A stretch of 9,178 nt of DNA, from NCBI GenBank assembly GCA_964409695.1, contig CAYPDX010000051.1:1-9178 (forward strand), in the 5' to 3' direction. A program made the translations under genes and the position numbers. Source of the DNA: JABDAD01 sp964409695. Lineage in GTDB: Bacteria; Pseudomonadota; Alphaproteobacteria; Rickettsiales; Rickettsiaceae. The notes beneath the pieces are model-generated. The model made no database searches, was not told the origin of the DNA, and saw nothing but the letters and a program-made list of their open reading frames with translations. Shown one piece after another: positions 1-6,486 of the stretch. Each line of letters begins with the position of its first letter. Positions within the stretch are counted from its first letter, which is position 1.

Positions 1-289
1 ATGTACGCCTGTTATTCGTGATGTAGCTCCTTTTGCTGCAGTGACTTCAGAAAGATCTGGTATTGAAGGCATGAATTTACTTGGGTTAAAAAGAAGAGGC
101 TTTGACAAAGAAGATATATTGAATCTTCAGAAAGCTTTCAAAAAGATCTTTTTTGAAAATGATGGAGATATGAAACAAGCCATAGTCTCTGTTACAGAAG
201 GATTTTCTGGCAATATTTTAGTAAAGCAATTGCTTGATTTTATGAATGCTGAAACTAGCCGCTCCTTTACCACAGCAAATAAAAAATAA
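1..289 (+). CDS. lpxA: UDP-N-acetylglucosamine acyltransferase LpxA, C-terminal part (5' end outside window)
   Basis: The gene runs in from the left edge; the frame opens at base 2 and gives 95 residues up to the TAA at 287-289. LpxA transfers a hydroxyacyl chain from acyl-ACP to UDP-GlcNAc, the first step of lipid A synthesis, in the cytoplasm. The visible part matches the end of the left-handed beta helix (IRDVAPF, like the DVPPY of E. coli LpxA) and then the C-terminal helical domain with the family hallmark MNLLGLKRRGFDKEDI, equivalent to VNIEGLKRRGFSREAI in E. coli. The catalytic histidine region lies outside the window. The next gene, lpxI, starts 6 nt after the stop, so the two are very probably co-transcribed. 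The tail after the helical domain (SRSFTTANKK) is ordinary in length. The GTG at 41 is an internal valine codon, not a start. Confidence 0.95.
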   Translation, partial: CTPVIRDVAPFAAVTSERSGIEGMNLLGLKRRGFDKEDILNLQKAFKKIFFENDGDMKQAIVSVTEGFSGNILVKQLLDFMNAETSRSFTTANKK

Positions 290-295
290 AAATAT

Positions 296-1114
296 ATGCG
301 ACTTTGTATCATAGCTGGTTCTGGAGATTTACCAATAGATGTAGCAAATGAAGCTAAAGACAAAGGTATTTACACAACTATAATACCCATTGAATCATTC
401 GCAGATCAGAATTCTTTCAAAGAATATGTAAATGTAGAAACTATACCTATTGGAAAAATTGGAAGAGCATTTAAATTTTTGAAAAAGCATAATATATCTC
501 ATATATTATTTGCAGGTTCTGTAAAGCGCCCTTCTCTTTCATCCATTATTCCTGACCTTGAAGGTACAAAATTACTTGCACGGATTTTAAAAAATAAATT
601 TCTAGGTGATGATACTTTACTTAAATGCGTGATAGGGTTTTTTGAAGAAAATGGGTTTCAAATTATTAGTCCTACTGATATTTTATCATTAAATATAAAG
701 AAATCTGGCTCTATAACAAACTCAACACCAAGTAAGGCAGAGCTAAAAGATATAGAAATTGGCGTATCAACTAGCCACCGTTTAAGCGAGCTTGATATAG
801 GGCAATCTCTACTTATATCAGAAGGTAGGATTATTTCTGTAGAAGGTGCAGAAGGTACAGATGGAATGATAAAACGTTCAAAAGAATATGTAACGCCAAA
901 AAAATCAATATTAGTAAAATTACCGAAATTAGGTCAAGATACGCGCATTGATATGCCTACAATTGGCCCAAAAACGATTGAACTTATGCATAAAAACAAT
1001 ATTGCAGGTATTGCTATAGATAAGAATGTTCTTGTTTTATCTATGCAAGAGACTATTGATATAGCAAATTTATACTCTATATATATTTACATAATTGAAA
1101 CTGAGGAAATATGA
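296..1114 (+). CDS. lpxI: UDP-2,3-diacylglucosamine pyrophosphatase LpxI (DUF1009 family)
   Basis: A 272-residue protein, normal for LpxI, which hydrolyses UDP-2,3-diacylglucosamine to lipid X and UMP at the inner face of the membrane. It replaces LpxH in many alphaproteobacteria. The N-terminal domain starts with the Rossmann-like IIAGSGDLP (residues 5-13) and contains the conserved IGKIGRAFKFLK and FAGSVKRP (72-79) segments. The C-terminal DUF1009 domain shows RLSELDIGQ, VEGAEGTDGMI (182-192) and RIDMPTIG (217-224). D219 in the last motif aligns with the catalytic aspartate known from Caulobacter LpxI. The ATG at 296 puts the Rossmann motif at the very N-terminus as in homologs; there is no clear Shine-Dalgarno sequence, which fits translational coupling to lpxA 6 nt upstream. 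Its stop overlaps the ppa start (ATGA, 1111-1114). The lpxB gene that often follows is not present here. Confidence 0.95.
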   Translation: MRLCIIAGSGDLPIDVANEAKDKGIYTTIIPIESFADQNSFKEYVNVETIPIGKIGRAFKFLKKHNISHILFAGSVKRPSLSSIIPDLEGTKLLARILKNKFLGDDTLLKCVIGFFEENGFQIISPTDILSLNIKKSGSITNSTPSKAELKDIEIGVSTSHRLSELDIGQSLLISEGRIISVEGAEGTDGMIKRSKEYVTPKKSILVKLPKLGQDTRIDMPTIGPKTIELMHKNNIAGIAIDKNVLVLSMQETIDIANLYSIYIYIIETEEI

Positions 1115-1674
1115 GAATTGATAAAATTAGCGCTGGCAAAAATGTGCCAGAAGAAATAAATGTGATCATTGAAATTCCAATGAATAGCGACCCGATTAAA
1201 TATGAATTTGATAAAGAGAGCGACGCGATTTTTGTAGATAGATTTATTCCTGTTTCAATGGTATATCCGTGTAACTATGGATTTGTACCTCATACATTAT
1301 CAGGAGATGGAGATCCAATTGATGTACTCGTTATCTGCTCTCATTCTGTTATCCCTGGATCTGTTATCAAATGTCGCCCAATTGGAGTGCTCTTAATGGA
1401 AGATGAATCTGGAGAAGATGAAAAAATTCTAGCAGTTCCAATTTCAAAAATTGATATTGCTATGGATAAAATAAACAAGCCACAAGATCTAGGCGATGCA
1501 TTGCTACATAAGATTGTACATTTCTTCGAACATTATAAAGATCTTGAAAAAGGTAAATGGGTGAAGATTCTGGGGTGGAATGATGCAACAAAAGCAAAAG
1601 AGCTTATTCTAGAGGCTGTAGATAGAAATGAGAAACACGATATTCTAGAAGGGCTAGAAAAAAATGGGAAATAG
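1111..1674 (+). CDS. ppa: Inorganic pyrophosphatase, family I
   Basis: A 187-residue soluble Mg-dependent pyrophosphatase that splits PPi into two phosphates and so pulls biosynthetic reactions forward. It is slightly longer than the 176-residue E. coli enzyme because of a C-terminal tail. It aligns along its full length with E. coli Ppa, and every active-site residue I can place is kept: E21, K30, E32, R44, Y52, Y56, the signature DGDPID (D66, D68, D71), D98, D103, K105, Y142 and K143. The motif HFFEHYKDLEKGKWVK (137-152) is nearly identical to E. coli. The ATG sits in a 4-nt ATGA overlap with the lpxI stop, with GAGG a few bases upstream, so translation is probably coupled to lpxI. The link with lipid A genes is positional; LpxI itself releases UMP, not PPi, so no direct biochemical coupling is implied. 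Confidence 0.97.
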   Translation: MRIDKISAGKNVPEEINVIIEIPMNSDPIKYEFDKESDAIFVDRFIPVSMVYPCNYGFVPHTLSGDGDPIDVLVICSHSVIPGSVIKCRPIGVLLMEDESGEDEKILAVPISKIDIAMDKINKPQDLGDALLHKIVHFFEHYKDLEKGKWVKILGWNDATKAKELILEAVDRNEKHDILEGLEKNGK

Positions 1675-1684
1675 TATTATTTCC
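1667..1684 (+). other. Perfect hairpin over the ppa stop codon
   Basis: GGAAATA at 1667-1673 and TATTTCC at 1678-1684 are exact inverted repeats separated by the 4-nt loop GTAT. The ppa stop TAG (1672-1674) lies in the left arm and loop. It is followed by ACATTTAAATC rather than a T-run, so it is not a classical intrinsic terminator. It could be a weak terminator, an mRNA 3'-end stabiliser, or chance in AT-rich DNA. Confidence 0.35.
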
Positions 1685-1716
1685 ACATTTAAATCATTTA
1701 ATAAAAAACATGCACA

Positions 1717-2652
1717 ATGAAAAAATATATAAAGATTTCTCTGATACCGATTATCATTTTTTCTTTTGCTCTCGTTATATTTATTGCATCTACACTCTAT
1801 TTAGAGCTAAAACGCACACACCCAACCTACCAATCAAAAATTAATGATGTGCGTGATGTCAATTCTAAAGTTTGGCTTATAAGCTACGCTGATGGGAATG
1901 ATGTAAATTTAATAAATCAAAATTTGCTGGATCACTCAGCAATAGGCAAAGGCGTTGATATTATTTGGAATTTTTCTAAAAAAGATATAGATATTAATTT
2001 TGCTAAAAAAAATGAGTGGATCCTCTCACAAAAAAGAGGTGTAGGCTATTGGTTATGGAAACCTTACACTATTCTTAAAACCATGGAAATCGCTCCAGAG
2101 AATGATATAATTTTATATCTTGACGCGGGTATAAAAATCCTAAAGGACTTGACTCCTCTTATTAATCTTACTAATCAACATGATATGATTCTTTTTAAGA
2201 ATATCAATAATAGACACTGGATGAAACATGATACAATGGTCTATCTTGGTTTTGATAATGAATATTTAGATAAGCCACAGTTGGCAGCCAATATATTAAT
2301 AATAAAAAATACAGAAAAAAATCGTGCTTTTATAAAAGAATGGCTTAGAATTTGCGAGCTACCTCAAATAATCTCAAACCTACCAAGCAAGCATAAAGAA
2401 TATGATGATCTATTCGAACATAGACACGATCAAGCAATATTAACATTATTATATTATAAGAATCCAGAAGGAAAATATCTTGTAGATATGGATGAGACCA
2501 GTCAGTATTTTAGAGTTCATAGACGCAGAGATATGAAATTTAATAGCGGACTTTTTGAACCTGAAAAACTAGCTCCAGAAAAAACATACGCCAAACAAGT
2601 TATTTATTATCTAATGAAAATCGAAGATTGGTTTAAGAAATTATCCAATTAA
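1717..2652 (+). CDS. Membrane-anchored glycosyltransferase-like protein of unknown specificity
   Basis: A 311-residue protein. Residues 8-30 are one strongly hydrophobic segment after a lysine-rich start (MKKYIK), which fits a signal anchor or uncleaved signal peptide; I see no clear AxA cleavage site. The rest looks soluble. It carries GVGYWLWKPYTILKTM (108-123) followed by NDIILYLDAGI (129-139), a combination I recognise from bacterial proteins loosely annotated as glycosyltransferases of polysaccharide loci. D136 of YLDAG would be the counterpart of the DxD metal/nucleotide-sugar aspartate of GT-A enzymes, and HRHDQAILTLL (235-245) resembles the late acidic motif of such folds. The assignment is by motif resemblance only; the substrate cannot be told. 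It follows ppa by 42 nt on the same strand and lacks an obvious Shine-Dalgarno sequence. By the positive-inside rule the soluble domain would face the periplasm, which is odd for a nucleotide-sugar enzyme. Confidence 0.7.
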   Translation: MKKYIKISLIPIIIFSFALVIFIASTLYLELKRTHPTYQSKINDVRDVNSKVWLISYADGNDVNLINQNLLDHSAIGKGVDIIWNFSKKDIDINFAKKNEWILSQKRGVGYWLWKPYTILKTMEIAPENDIILYLDAGIKILKDLTPLINLTNQHDMILFKNINNRHWMKHDTMVYLGFDNEYLDKPQLAANILIIKNTEKNRAFIKEWLRICELPQIISNLPSKHKEYDDLFEHRHDQAILTLLYYKNPEGKYLVDMDETSQYFRVHRRRDMKFNSGLFEPEKLAPEKTYAKQVIYYLMKIEDWFKKLSN

Positions 2653-2665
2653 AAAGTGACTGCAT

Positions 2666-2875
2666 CTATGTTTTAATTTGAGAAAGTTCAAACCCAAAGA
2701 ATTTTAATGCAATAATCTGCTGTAGCTTCAATAAATCCTTTTCAGAGTAGCAATGATAATTATTTTCTAACCGCAAAGAAGGTTTAAGCAAATCTTTTGT
2801 GTCATAAAAATGCAGAGTTTGCACTGATACTCCTGTTAGTTTGCTTAAATCTTTAACGTACCATTTAATCATCAT
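2666..2875 (-). CDS. MerR-family DNA-binding domain protein, short (HTH only)
   Basis: A 69-residue protein that is almost exactly the N-terminal winged-helix domain of MerR regulators: WYVKDLSKLTGVSVQTLHFYD (5-25) is the helix-turn-helix, DLLKPSLRLENNYHCYSEKDL (28-48) is the wing, and LKLQQIIALKFFGFELSQIK (49-68) is the second helix pair. Normal MerR proteins run to about 120 residues or more, with a dimerisation helix and effector domain; here a TAG ends the protein just before the dimerisation helix, and the 10 in-frame codons after it do not resemble one. The translation start is well supported: AAGGAG at 2880-2885, with two ATGs 4 and 7 nt downstream. It converges with the glycosyltransferase-like gene, leaving a 13-nt gap. 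It may be a decayed regulator whose 3' part was lost, or a functional short form; dimeric DNA binding in the usual way seems unlikely. Its target is unknown. Confidence 0.7.
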   Translation of the reverse strand: MMIKWYVKDLSKLTGVSVQTLHFYDTKDLLKPSLRLENNYHCYSEKDLLKLQQIIALKFFGFELSQIKT

Positions 2876-2879
2876 TTCT

Positions 2880-2885
2880 CTCCTT
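2880..2885 (-). promoter_or_regulatory. Strong ribosome binding site of the short MerR gene
   Basis: On the minus strand AAGGAG lies 4 nt before the first ATG (2875-2873) and 7 nt before the second (2872-2870). It is the best Shine-Dalgarno match among the accessory genes here and supports this reading frame being, or recently having been, translated. Confidence 0.6.
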
Positions 2886-2892
2886 AAAATAG

Positions 2893-2923
2893 ATAATGAG
2901 GTATATAATAACTATAGGGTCAA
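2893..2923 (-). promoter_or_regulatory. Possible promoter of the short MerR gene with a 19-nt spacer
   Basis: On the minus strand TTGACC (2923-2918) is separated by 19 nt from CATTAT (2898-2893), just upstream of the ribosome binding site. A 19-nt spacer is longer than the usual 17 and is the hallmark of promoters controlled by MerR-type regulators, so autoregulation is conceivable. The -10 match is only 4 of 6 and I see no clean dyad in the spacer, so this is tentative. Confidence 0.25.
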
Positions 2924-2942
2924 GAAATATTTTTATCTATTT

Positions 2943-2974
2943 AAAAATGGGCAGCTATCTAGCTACAAATCCCA
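2943..2974 (-). terminator. Possible intrinsic terminator downstream of the transporter pair
   Basis: On the minus strand, about 40 nt after the stop of the downstream transporter, TGG and GTAGCT (2966-2961) can pair with AGCTGC (2956-2951) and CCA across a short AGAT loop, with a 5-nt bulge in the left arm and one G-T pair. Five T residues follow (2947-2943). The bulge makes it weaker than the rpsT terminator, but position and T-run fit the end of the transporter transcript. Confidence 0.35.
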
Positions 2975-3013
2975 GAGGTCAAACAAAAGAATCATGCTAT
3001 CAAAACCTGCTCA

Positions 3014-4372
3014 TTACGCACCAACCTCAACACGATCCTTATTCAATAATCTATCAGGATAATTACCAGCAACTTTCTCCAGTTTTTCAAAATGATTCAA
3101 TCCAAAAGCAAACGCTAAGCTTGTTGGAAACATTATCATTAGCACACCAAAATGCCCAAAATATTCAACCAAATAAACAAGGCTAAAAGATGTAACAACA
3201 TACATTAGCGCGCGAGAAAGTGCAAATATCCAGCTCGTGTAGCTAAAACGCTTAAAAATGGGAAAGTGATTAATGTATATAGATATAGCTGGCAATGCTT
3301 GTGGATTAAATATCATAAAAGCGCACTGTATTAATAATACATGTAATGGGCTTGTAACAGAATTTAACAAAAATGGTAGCATTAAGGCTAGTACCCAAAA
3401 AACCCTCAATCTGAATTTCGCAATTTTTAGGGGGTATATTCTATAACATAGAAAAGTTAAAGTTATATAAACCAATAAATGGACTATTGAAACTAAAAGA
3501 TTGTGATGAATTATTTGCTTTACTGAGTATTTAAATGAATTTTTTAATATGTTACTGCAATGCATATATGTAAAATAGAAAGATACAGGCCAGGTACAGT
3601 TAATAAAGAAATAGGCAATAGATGTTACTCTACTAACTTTTTCATTCAGTAAACTATTACTTTCCACCTTGCTTCTATCTATAGAAATTTTATTTTCTAC
3701 ATTATCAAGAGTCTCTTTTAATTGACGTTTTGCATCAGCAAAATCGGGCGCCTCTCTAAGAGAAGTTCTCGCTACTACACCAATTAATGCAACACCAGCA
3801 CCACAAATAAATACATGTCTCCAATTAAAATTATAACTTGTTACAAGAGATGCAATAATTAGTGCCACCAGAGTCCCGAAGCTCGAAAATGTAGACATTA
3901 ATGCAACTACTGGATATTGGATAGGTGGTTTTGTAGATTCTGTTAAATAGATCTCAGCACCCATTATTTCCCCCATAGAAGACATGCCCTGCACTATTCT
4001 ACAGATTGTTAGTAACCAAGAGGCTGTTATTCCTACTTGCTCATATGTTGGAATATTAGCCATCGCGTAGGAAGATAGGGACATCAAAGTTATAGTCATA
4101 ATAACAGTAGACTTCCTGCCAATATTATCTCCTATATAACCAAAAATTAACGCTCCAATTGGTCTAAAAACAAAAGTTGTACAGAATGCAAAGGCTGACA
4201 ATAGTGCGGTTGCGTGTGGATCAGCTTTAGGAAAAAATAATTCATTTAATAAAACCGCCATATGGATATATAGCATCAAGTCCAAATATTCAAGAAATGT
4301 ACCAATAGACAATAAACCTATCTCCTTTTTTTGCTCCTTAGTCAACAATGAATAAGTCGATATGTTTTTCAT
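3014..4372 (-). CDS. MFS transporter, metabolite:H+ symporter group (ProP-like), downstream copy
   Basis: A 452-residue inner-membrane protein with about 12 hydrophobic segments, typical for the major facilitator superfamily. The loop between helices 2 and 3 has the MFS motif GYIGDNIGRK (78-87) preceded by VFRPIGALIF, the arrangement of the metabolite:H+ symporter group that includes E. coli ProP. Further group features are CRIVQGMSSMGEIMGAEIYLTE (124-145) and WRH (184-186), with RTSLREAPDFADAK (202-215) after helix 6. The long C-terminal coiled coil of E. coli ProP is absent; the protein ends in a short polar tail (DRLLNKDRVEVGA) missing from its neighbour. The start fits the paralog by alignment of the cytoplasmic N-terminus. 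It is a tandem paralog of the gene at 4447-5757, 74 nt away. Rickettsia carry many such genes annotated as proline/betaine transporters; the real substrate is not shown by sequence. Confidence 0.9.
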   Translation of the reverse strand: MKNISTYSLLTKEQKKEIGLLSIGTFLEYLDLMLYIHMAVLLNELFFPKADPHATALLSAFAFCTTFVFRPIGALIFGYIGDNIGRKSTVIMTITLMSLSSYAMANIPTYEQVGITASWLLTICRIVQGMSSMGEIMGAEIYLTESTKPPIQYPVVALMSTFSSFGTLVALIIASLVTSYNFNWRHVFICGAGVALIGVVARTSLREAPDFADAKRQLKETLDNVENKISIDRSKVESNSLLNEKVSRVTSIAYFFINCTWPVSFYFTYMHCSNILKNSFKYSVKQIIHHNLLVSIVHLLVYITLTFLCYRIYPLKIAKFRLRVFWVLALMLPFLLNSVTSPLHVLLIQCAFMIFNPQALPAISIYINHFPIFKRFSYTSWIFALSRALMYVVTSFSLVYLVEYFGHFGVLMIMFPTSLAFAFGLNHFEKLEKVAGNYPDRLLNKDRVEVGA

Positions 4373-4411
4373 AATTGACCAATCTTAAGAGAAAAGCTTA
4401 CGTAAATACAC

Positions 4412-4441
4412 TCTATAATTCTTATCTATTCTATCATGCAA
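4412..4441 (-). promoter_or_regulatory. Possible promoter between the two transporter genes
   Basis: On the minus strand TTGCAT (4441-4436) is followed after 18 nt by TATAGA (4417-4412), leaving a leader of roughly 30 nt before the ATG at 4372. Both boxes match the sigma70 consensus at 4 of 6 positions. It would allow the downstream copy to be expressed separately, but AT-rich DNA yields such matches by chance. Confidence 0.3.
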
Positions 4442-4446
4442 ATTCT

Positions 4447-5757
4447 TTAGAAAACTTCCTTCTCTAACTTATAAAAATGAGCTAATCCATATGAATAACC
4501 AATTATCATAGGAATCACAATGACCCAGAGACCAAAGTAACCAAAAGATTCATGCAAATAGACAATACCAAATGATGTGATTATGTACATAAATGCACGT
4601 GACAAAGCAAATGTAAAGCTTGCATTGGTAAATCTTCTGAGAACAGGAAAATGTATAAAAAAAATCGGTATTGCCGGGAGATTATCAAGTGCAAGCAAAA
4701 TAATAATTGACTGTATTAACATTAATTCTAAAGGAGATTCTAATGAGTTAAGCCATAATGGACAAATAAGCATAAATACTGAAAACATAATAAGTTTATA
4801 TTTTAAAATTTTTAGAGGATAGACTCTTGCACTCAGGAAAATTAGCATTACAACGCTAAAAAGTTGAACAAGAGCTATAAAAAAATTGTGATATATAACC
4901 TCTGAACTCGTGTAGTGAAAAACTTGCTTTAAAATATCTCCACTATATACGTATGTAAAATAGAAACATACTGGCCAAGGACACTGTATTAGAAAGTAAG
5001 ATAGGAAGGTTTTAAAAGATGTTTTTTCTTTATATACAGCATTACTAGTATTTTGAAGTAATACCGCAGCCTTTCCGAGACCATCATTATTTGACGATGT
5101 AATAGCATTCTTTATTCGCCTCGTCACATCTGCAAACTCTGGAGTCTCTCTAAGTGTTGTTCTTGCTGTCGAGCCGATAAGAGCTATGATAGCTCCAATC
5201 CAAAATGCATGCCTCCAGTTTAATCCATATTTTGTTACAACCATTGAGGTTCCAAGTGCGACAACAGAGCCAAAAGCTGCTGAAAAGCCCACCAGAGCCA
5301 CTATCGGATATCTTCTTGGCGCAGGGAACATTTCTGTTAAATATAATTCAGCGCCAATTATCTCGCCCATTGAGGCGACACCTTGCATTATTCTACAAAT
5401 TGTTACAATCCATGATGCCATTATACCGATTGAATAATAATCTGGTACGGTAGCCATTATAACACAAGAAACTGCCATCAGCATTGTCGTTATAACTACG
5501 GTAGCTTTTCTTCCTATATTATCACCAATATAACCAAATATAAGAGCGCCAAACGGCCTAAATACATAGGTAGAGCAAAATGCAAAAGCAGATAATAATT
5601 GGGCAGTGTGGTAGTCTGTTTTAGGAAAAAACAAGTCATTTAATATTACAGACATATGTACATATAACATTACGTCAAAATACTCTAGGAACGTCCCTAC
5701 TTGTAATAAACCAATGGTCTCTCTCTGCTCACGTTTCATAGAGGAAAATTTAATCAT
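4447..5757 (-). CDS. MFS transporter, metabolite:H+ symporter group (ProP-like), upstream copy
   Basis: A 436-residue inner-membrane protein with about 12 hydrophobic segments, clearly homologous along its whole length to the neighbouring transporter. Counting from the chosen start, GYIGDNIGRK (75-84) is the MFS loop motif, CRIMQGVASMGEIIGAELYL (121-140) and WRH (181-183) are group features, and RTTLRETPEFAD (199-210) follows helix 6. The frame stays open to 5844, but alignment with the paralog puts the true N-terminus near MIKFSSMKREQ. Of the candidate ATGs, the one at 5757 has GGGA 8 nt upstream (5769-5766), while the one at 5763 is only 2 nt from it; 5763 and 5739 remain possible. Compared with the downstream copy, the helix 2-4 region is nearly the same and the periplasmic and C-terminal parts differ more, which suggests an old duplication with possible change of substrate. 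Confidence 0.88.
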   Translation of the reverse strand: MIKFSSMKREQRETIGLLQVGTFLEYFDVMLYVHMSVILNDLFFPKTDYHTAQLLSAFAFCSTYVFRPFGALIFGYIGDNIGRKATVVITTMLMAVSCVIMATVPDYYSIGIMASWIVTICRIMQGVASMGEIIGAELYLTEMFPAPRRYPIVALVGFSAAFGSVVALGTSMVVTKYGLNWRHAFWIGAIIALIGSTARTTLRETPEFADVTRRIKNAITSSNNDGLGKAAVLLQNTSNAVYKEKTSFKTFLSYFLIQCPWPVCFYFTYVYSGDILKQVFHYTSSEVIYHNFFIALVQLFSVVMLIFLSARVYPLKILKYKLIMFSVFMLICPLWLNSLESPLELMLIQSIIILLALDNLPAIPIFFIHFPVLRRFTNASFTFALSRAFMYIITSFGIVYLHESFGYFGLWVIVIPMIIGYSYGLAHFYKLEKEVF

Positions 5758-5763
5758 GATCAT

Positions 5764-6145
5764 ATTCCCGAATAAATTAACTTTCGATATAATATATAGA
5801 GTTTTAAAGCAACAAATGTAACCTTTTAGTAGATTAAAGGACAATAATAGCTGAATCTTTCAAACAACCACTAGTTGTCTTATGCAAAAGACTAGCATCT
5901 ATGATTACATTACGCAACTACAAAATTTGAACTATTCTAGTATTTTATAGGATTTCTAAAATTAAATCAGACAAATTATTTTTAAGGTGACTCTGAGCAA
6001 AGCGAAGAGCGTCGTATGCTTATACTTAACAAGCTAGTAAAGAGCAAGCGCCAGCAAAAATCGTTTGGATCATTTAATCAGGGAAAGGGTATAAAGTGTT
6101 GGTCTTGGCGTAGATACATTGGATAATTTAAAATGAGAAATGATA
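5764..6145. other. Intergenic stretch without a supportable gene
   Basis: About 380 nt between the upstream transporter and the rpsT terminator. The half next to the transporter is very AT-rich and holds weak minus-strand promoter candidates: TTGTTG (5815-5810) with TTATAT (5792-5787) at 17 nt, and TTGTCT (5974-5969) with TATAAA (5949-5944) at 19 nt. Small inverted repeats lie near 5864-5910 (ACAAC/GTTGT, and CTAG arms around TTATGCAAAAG). The part at about 5987-6123 has roughly 42% G+C by hand count, well above its surroundings, but all six frames are short; the longest I note is a 36-codon plus-strand frame at 6016-6126, with no recognisable motif. I see no tRNA, 4.5S, tmRNA or 6S RNA signature. 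It may be a decayed gene, a repeat fragment or an unrecognised RNA. Confidence 0.5.
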
Positions 6146-6176
6146 TAAAAAAAGCTCGCATTTTCATACGAGCTCT
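6146..6176 (-). terminator. Rho-independent terminator of the alpha operon, after rpsT
   Basis: On the minus strand AGCTCGTA (6174-6167) pairs with TGCGAGCT (6160-6153), with one T-G pair, across the loop TGAAAA, and runs directly into seven T residues (6153-6147). It lies about 25 nt after the rpsT stop and is the clearest terminator in the window. Confidence 0.9.
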
Positions 6177-6198
6177 CAAATATATCAAAAAAATACTT

Positions 6199-6477
6199 TT
6201 AAACTTCTGTTCCTAAAACTTTATGTTTTAGTTTAGCAGCTAATTTGCTAACTGTTCTTGCAGCCGTTCTTTTTGCAACAACACCTCGAGTAACACCCTT
6301 AAAAACTTCAGATTGAGCTTTTACAAAAGCAAGCTGAGCTTCTTCATTAGATGCGCCTTTAATCGCAAGCAAAACTTTCTTTAAGTAAGTTCTGATACGA
6401 GTTGTTCTGCTTTTATTTATTGCAGTTCTTTTCTTAATCTGTCTTAGAGTCTTCTTTGCAGATAAATGATTTGCCAT
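6199..6477 (-). CDS. rpsT: 30S ribosomal protein S20 (bS20)
   Basis: A 92-residue, strongly basic protein of normal length for S20, a three-helix protein that binds 16S rRNA at the bottom of the 30S subunit. It begins with the family signature MANHLSAKKTLRQIKKRTAINKSR-like segment (residues 1-24), continues with RTYLKKVLLAIKG, and ends with the conserved helix GVVAKRTAARTVSKLAAKLK (65-84). It starts 9 nt after the rplQ stop and is followed by the terminator at 6146-6176, so it is the last gene of the alpha operon here. No Shine-Dalgarno sequence is visible in the 9-nt gap, which suggests translational coupling to rplQ. In most bacteria rpsT is a lone gene elsewhere, so this position is unusual. 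In E. coli S20 represses its own translation; I cannot see such a site here. Confidence 0.97.
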   Translation of the reverse strand: MANHLSAKKTLRQIKKRTAINKSRTTRIRTYLKKVLLAIKGASNEEAQLAFVKAQSEVFKGVTRGVVAKRTAARTVSKLAAKLKHKVLGTEV

Positions 6478-6486
6478 TTGACTATA

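Noticed and set aside
127..363. 78-codon open frame on the minus strand across the lpxA-lpxI junction
   Set aside because: Antisense to two well-supported genes, with no family resemblance.
2841..3186. Overlapping plus-strand open frames of 73 and 96 codons
   Set aside because: They overlap the start of the MerR gene and the end of the downstream transporter on the other strand; the translations are low-complexity and unlike any family.
4577..5453. Plus-strand open frames of about 80 codons inside the upstream transporter gene
   Set aside because: Antisense shadows of a conserved membrane protein.
5758..5844. N-terminal extension of the upstream transporter to the ATG at 5844
   Set aside because: The 29 extra residues have no counterpart in the paralog, and a better placed ribosome binding site precedes 5757.
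6016..6126. 36-codon basic plus-strand frame in the intergenic region
   Set aside because: No recognisable motif, no Shine-Dalgarno sequence and no supporting context; kept only as part of the GC-rich patch.
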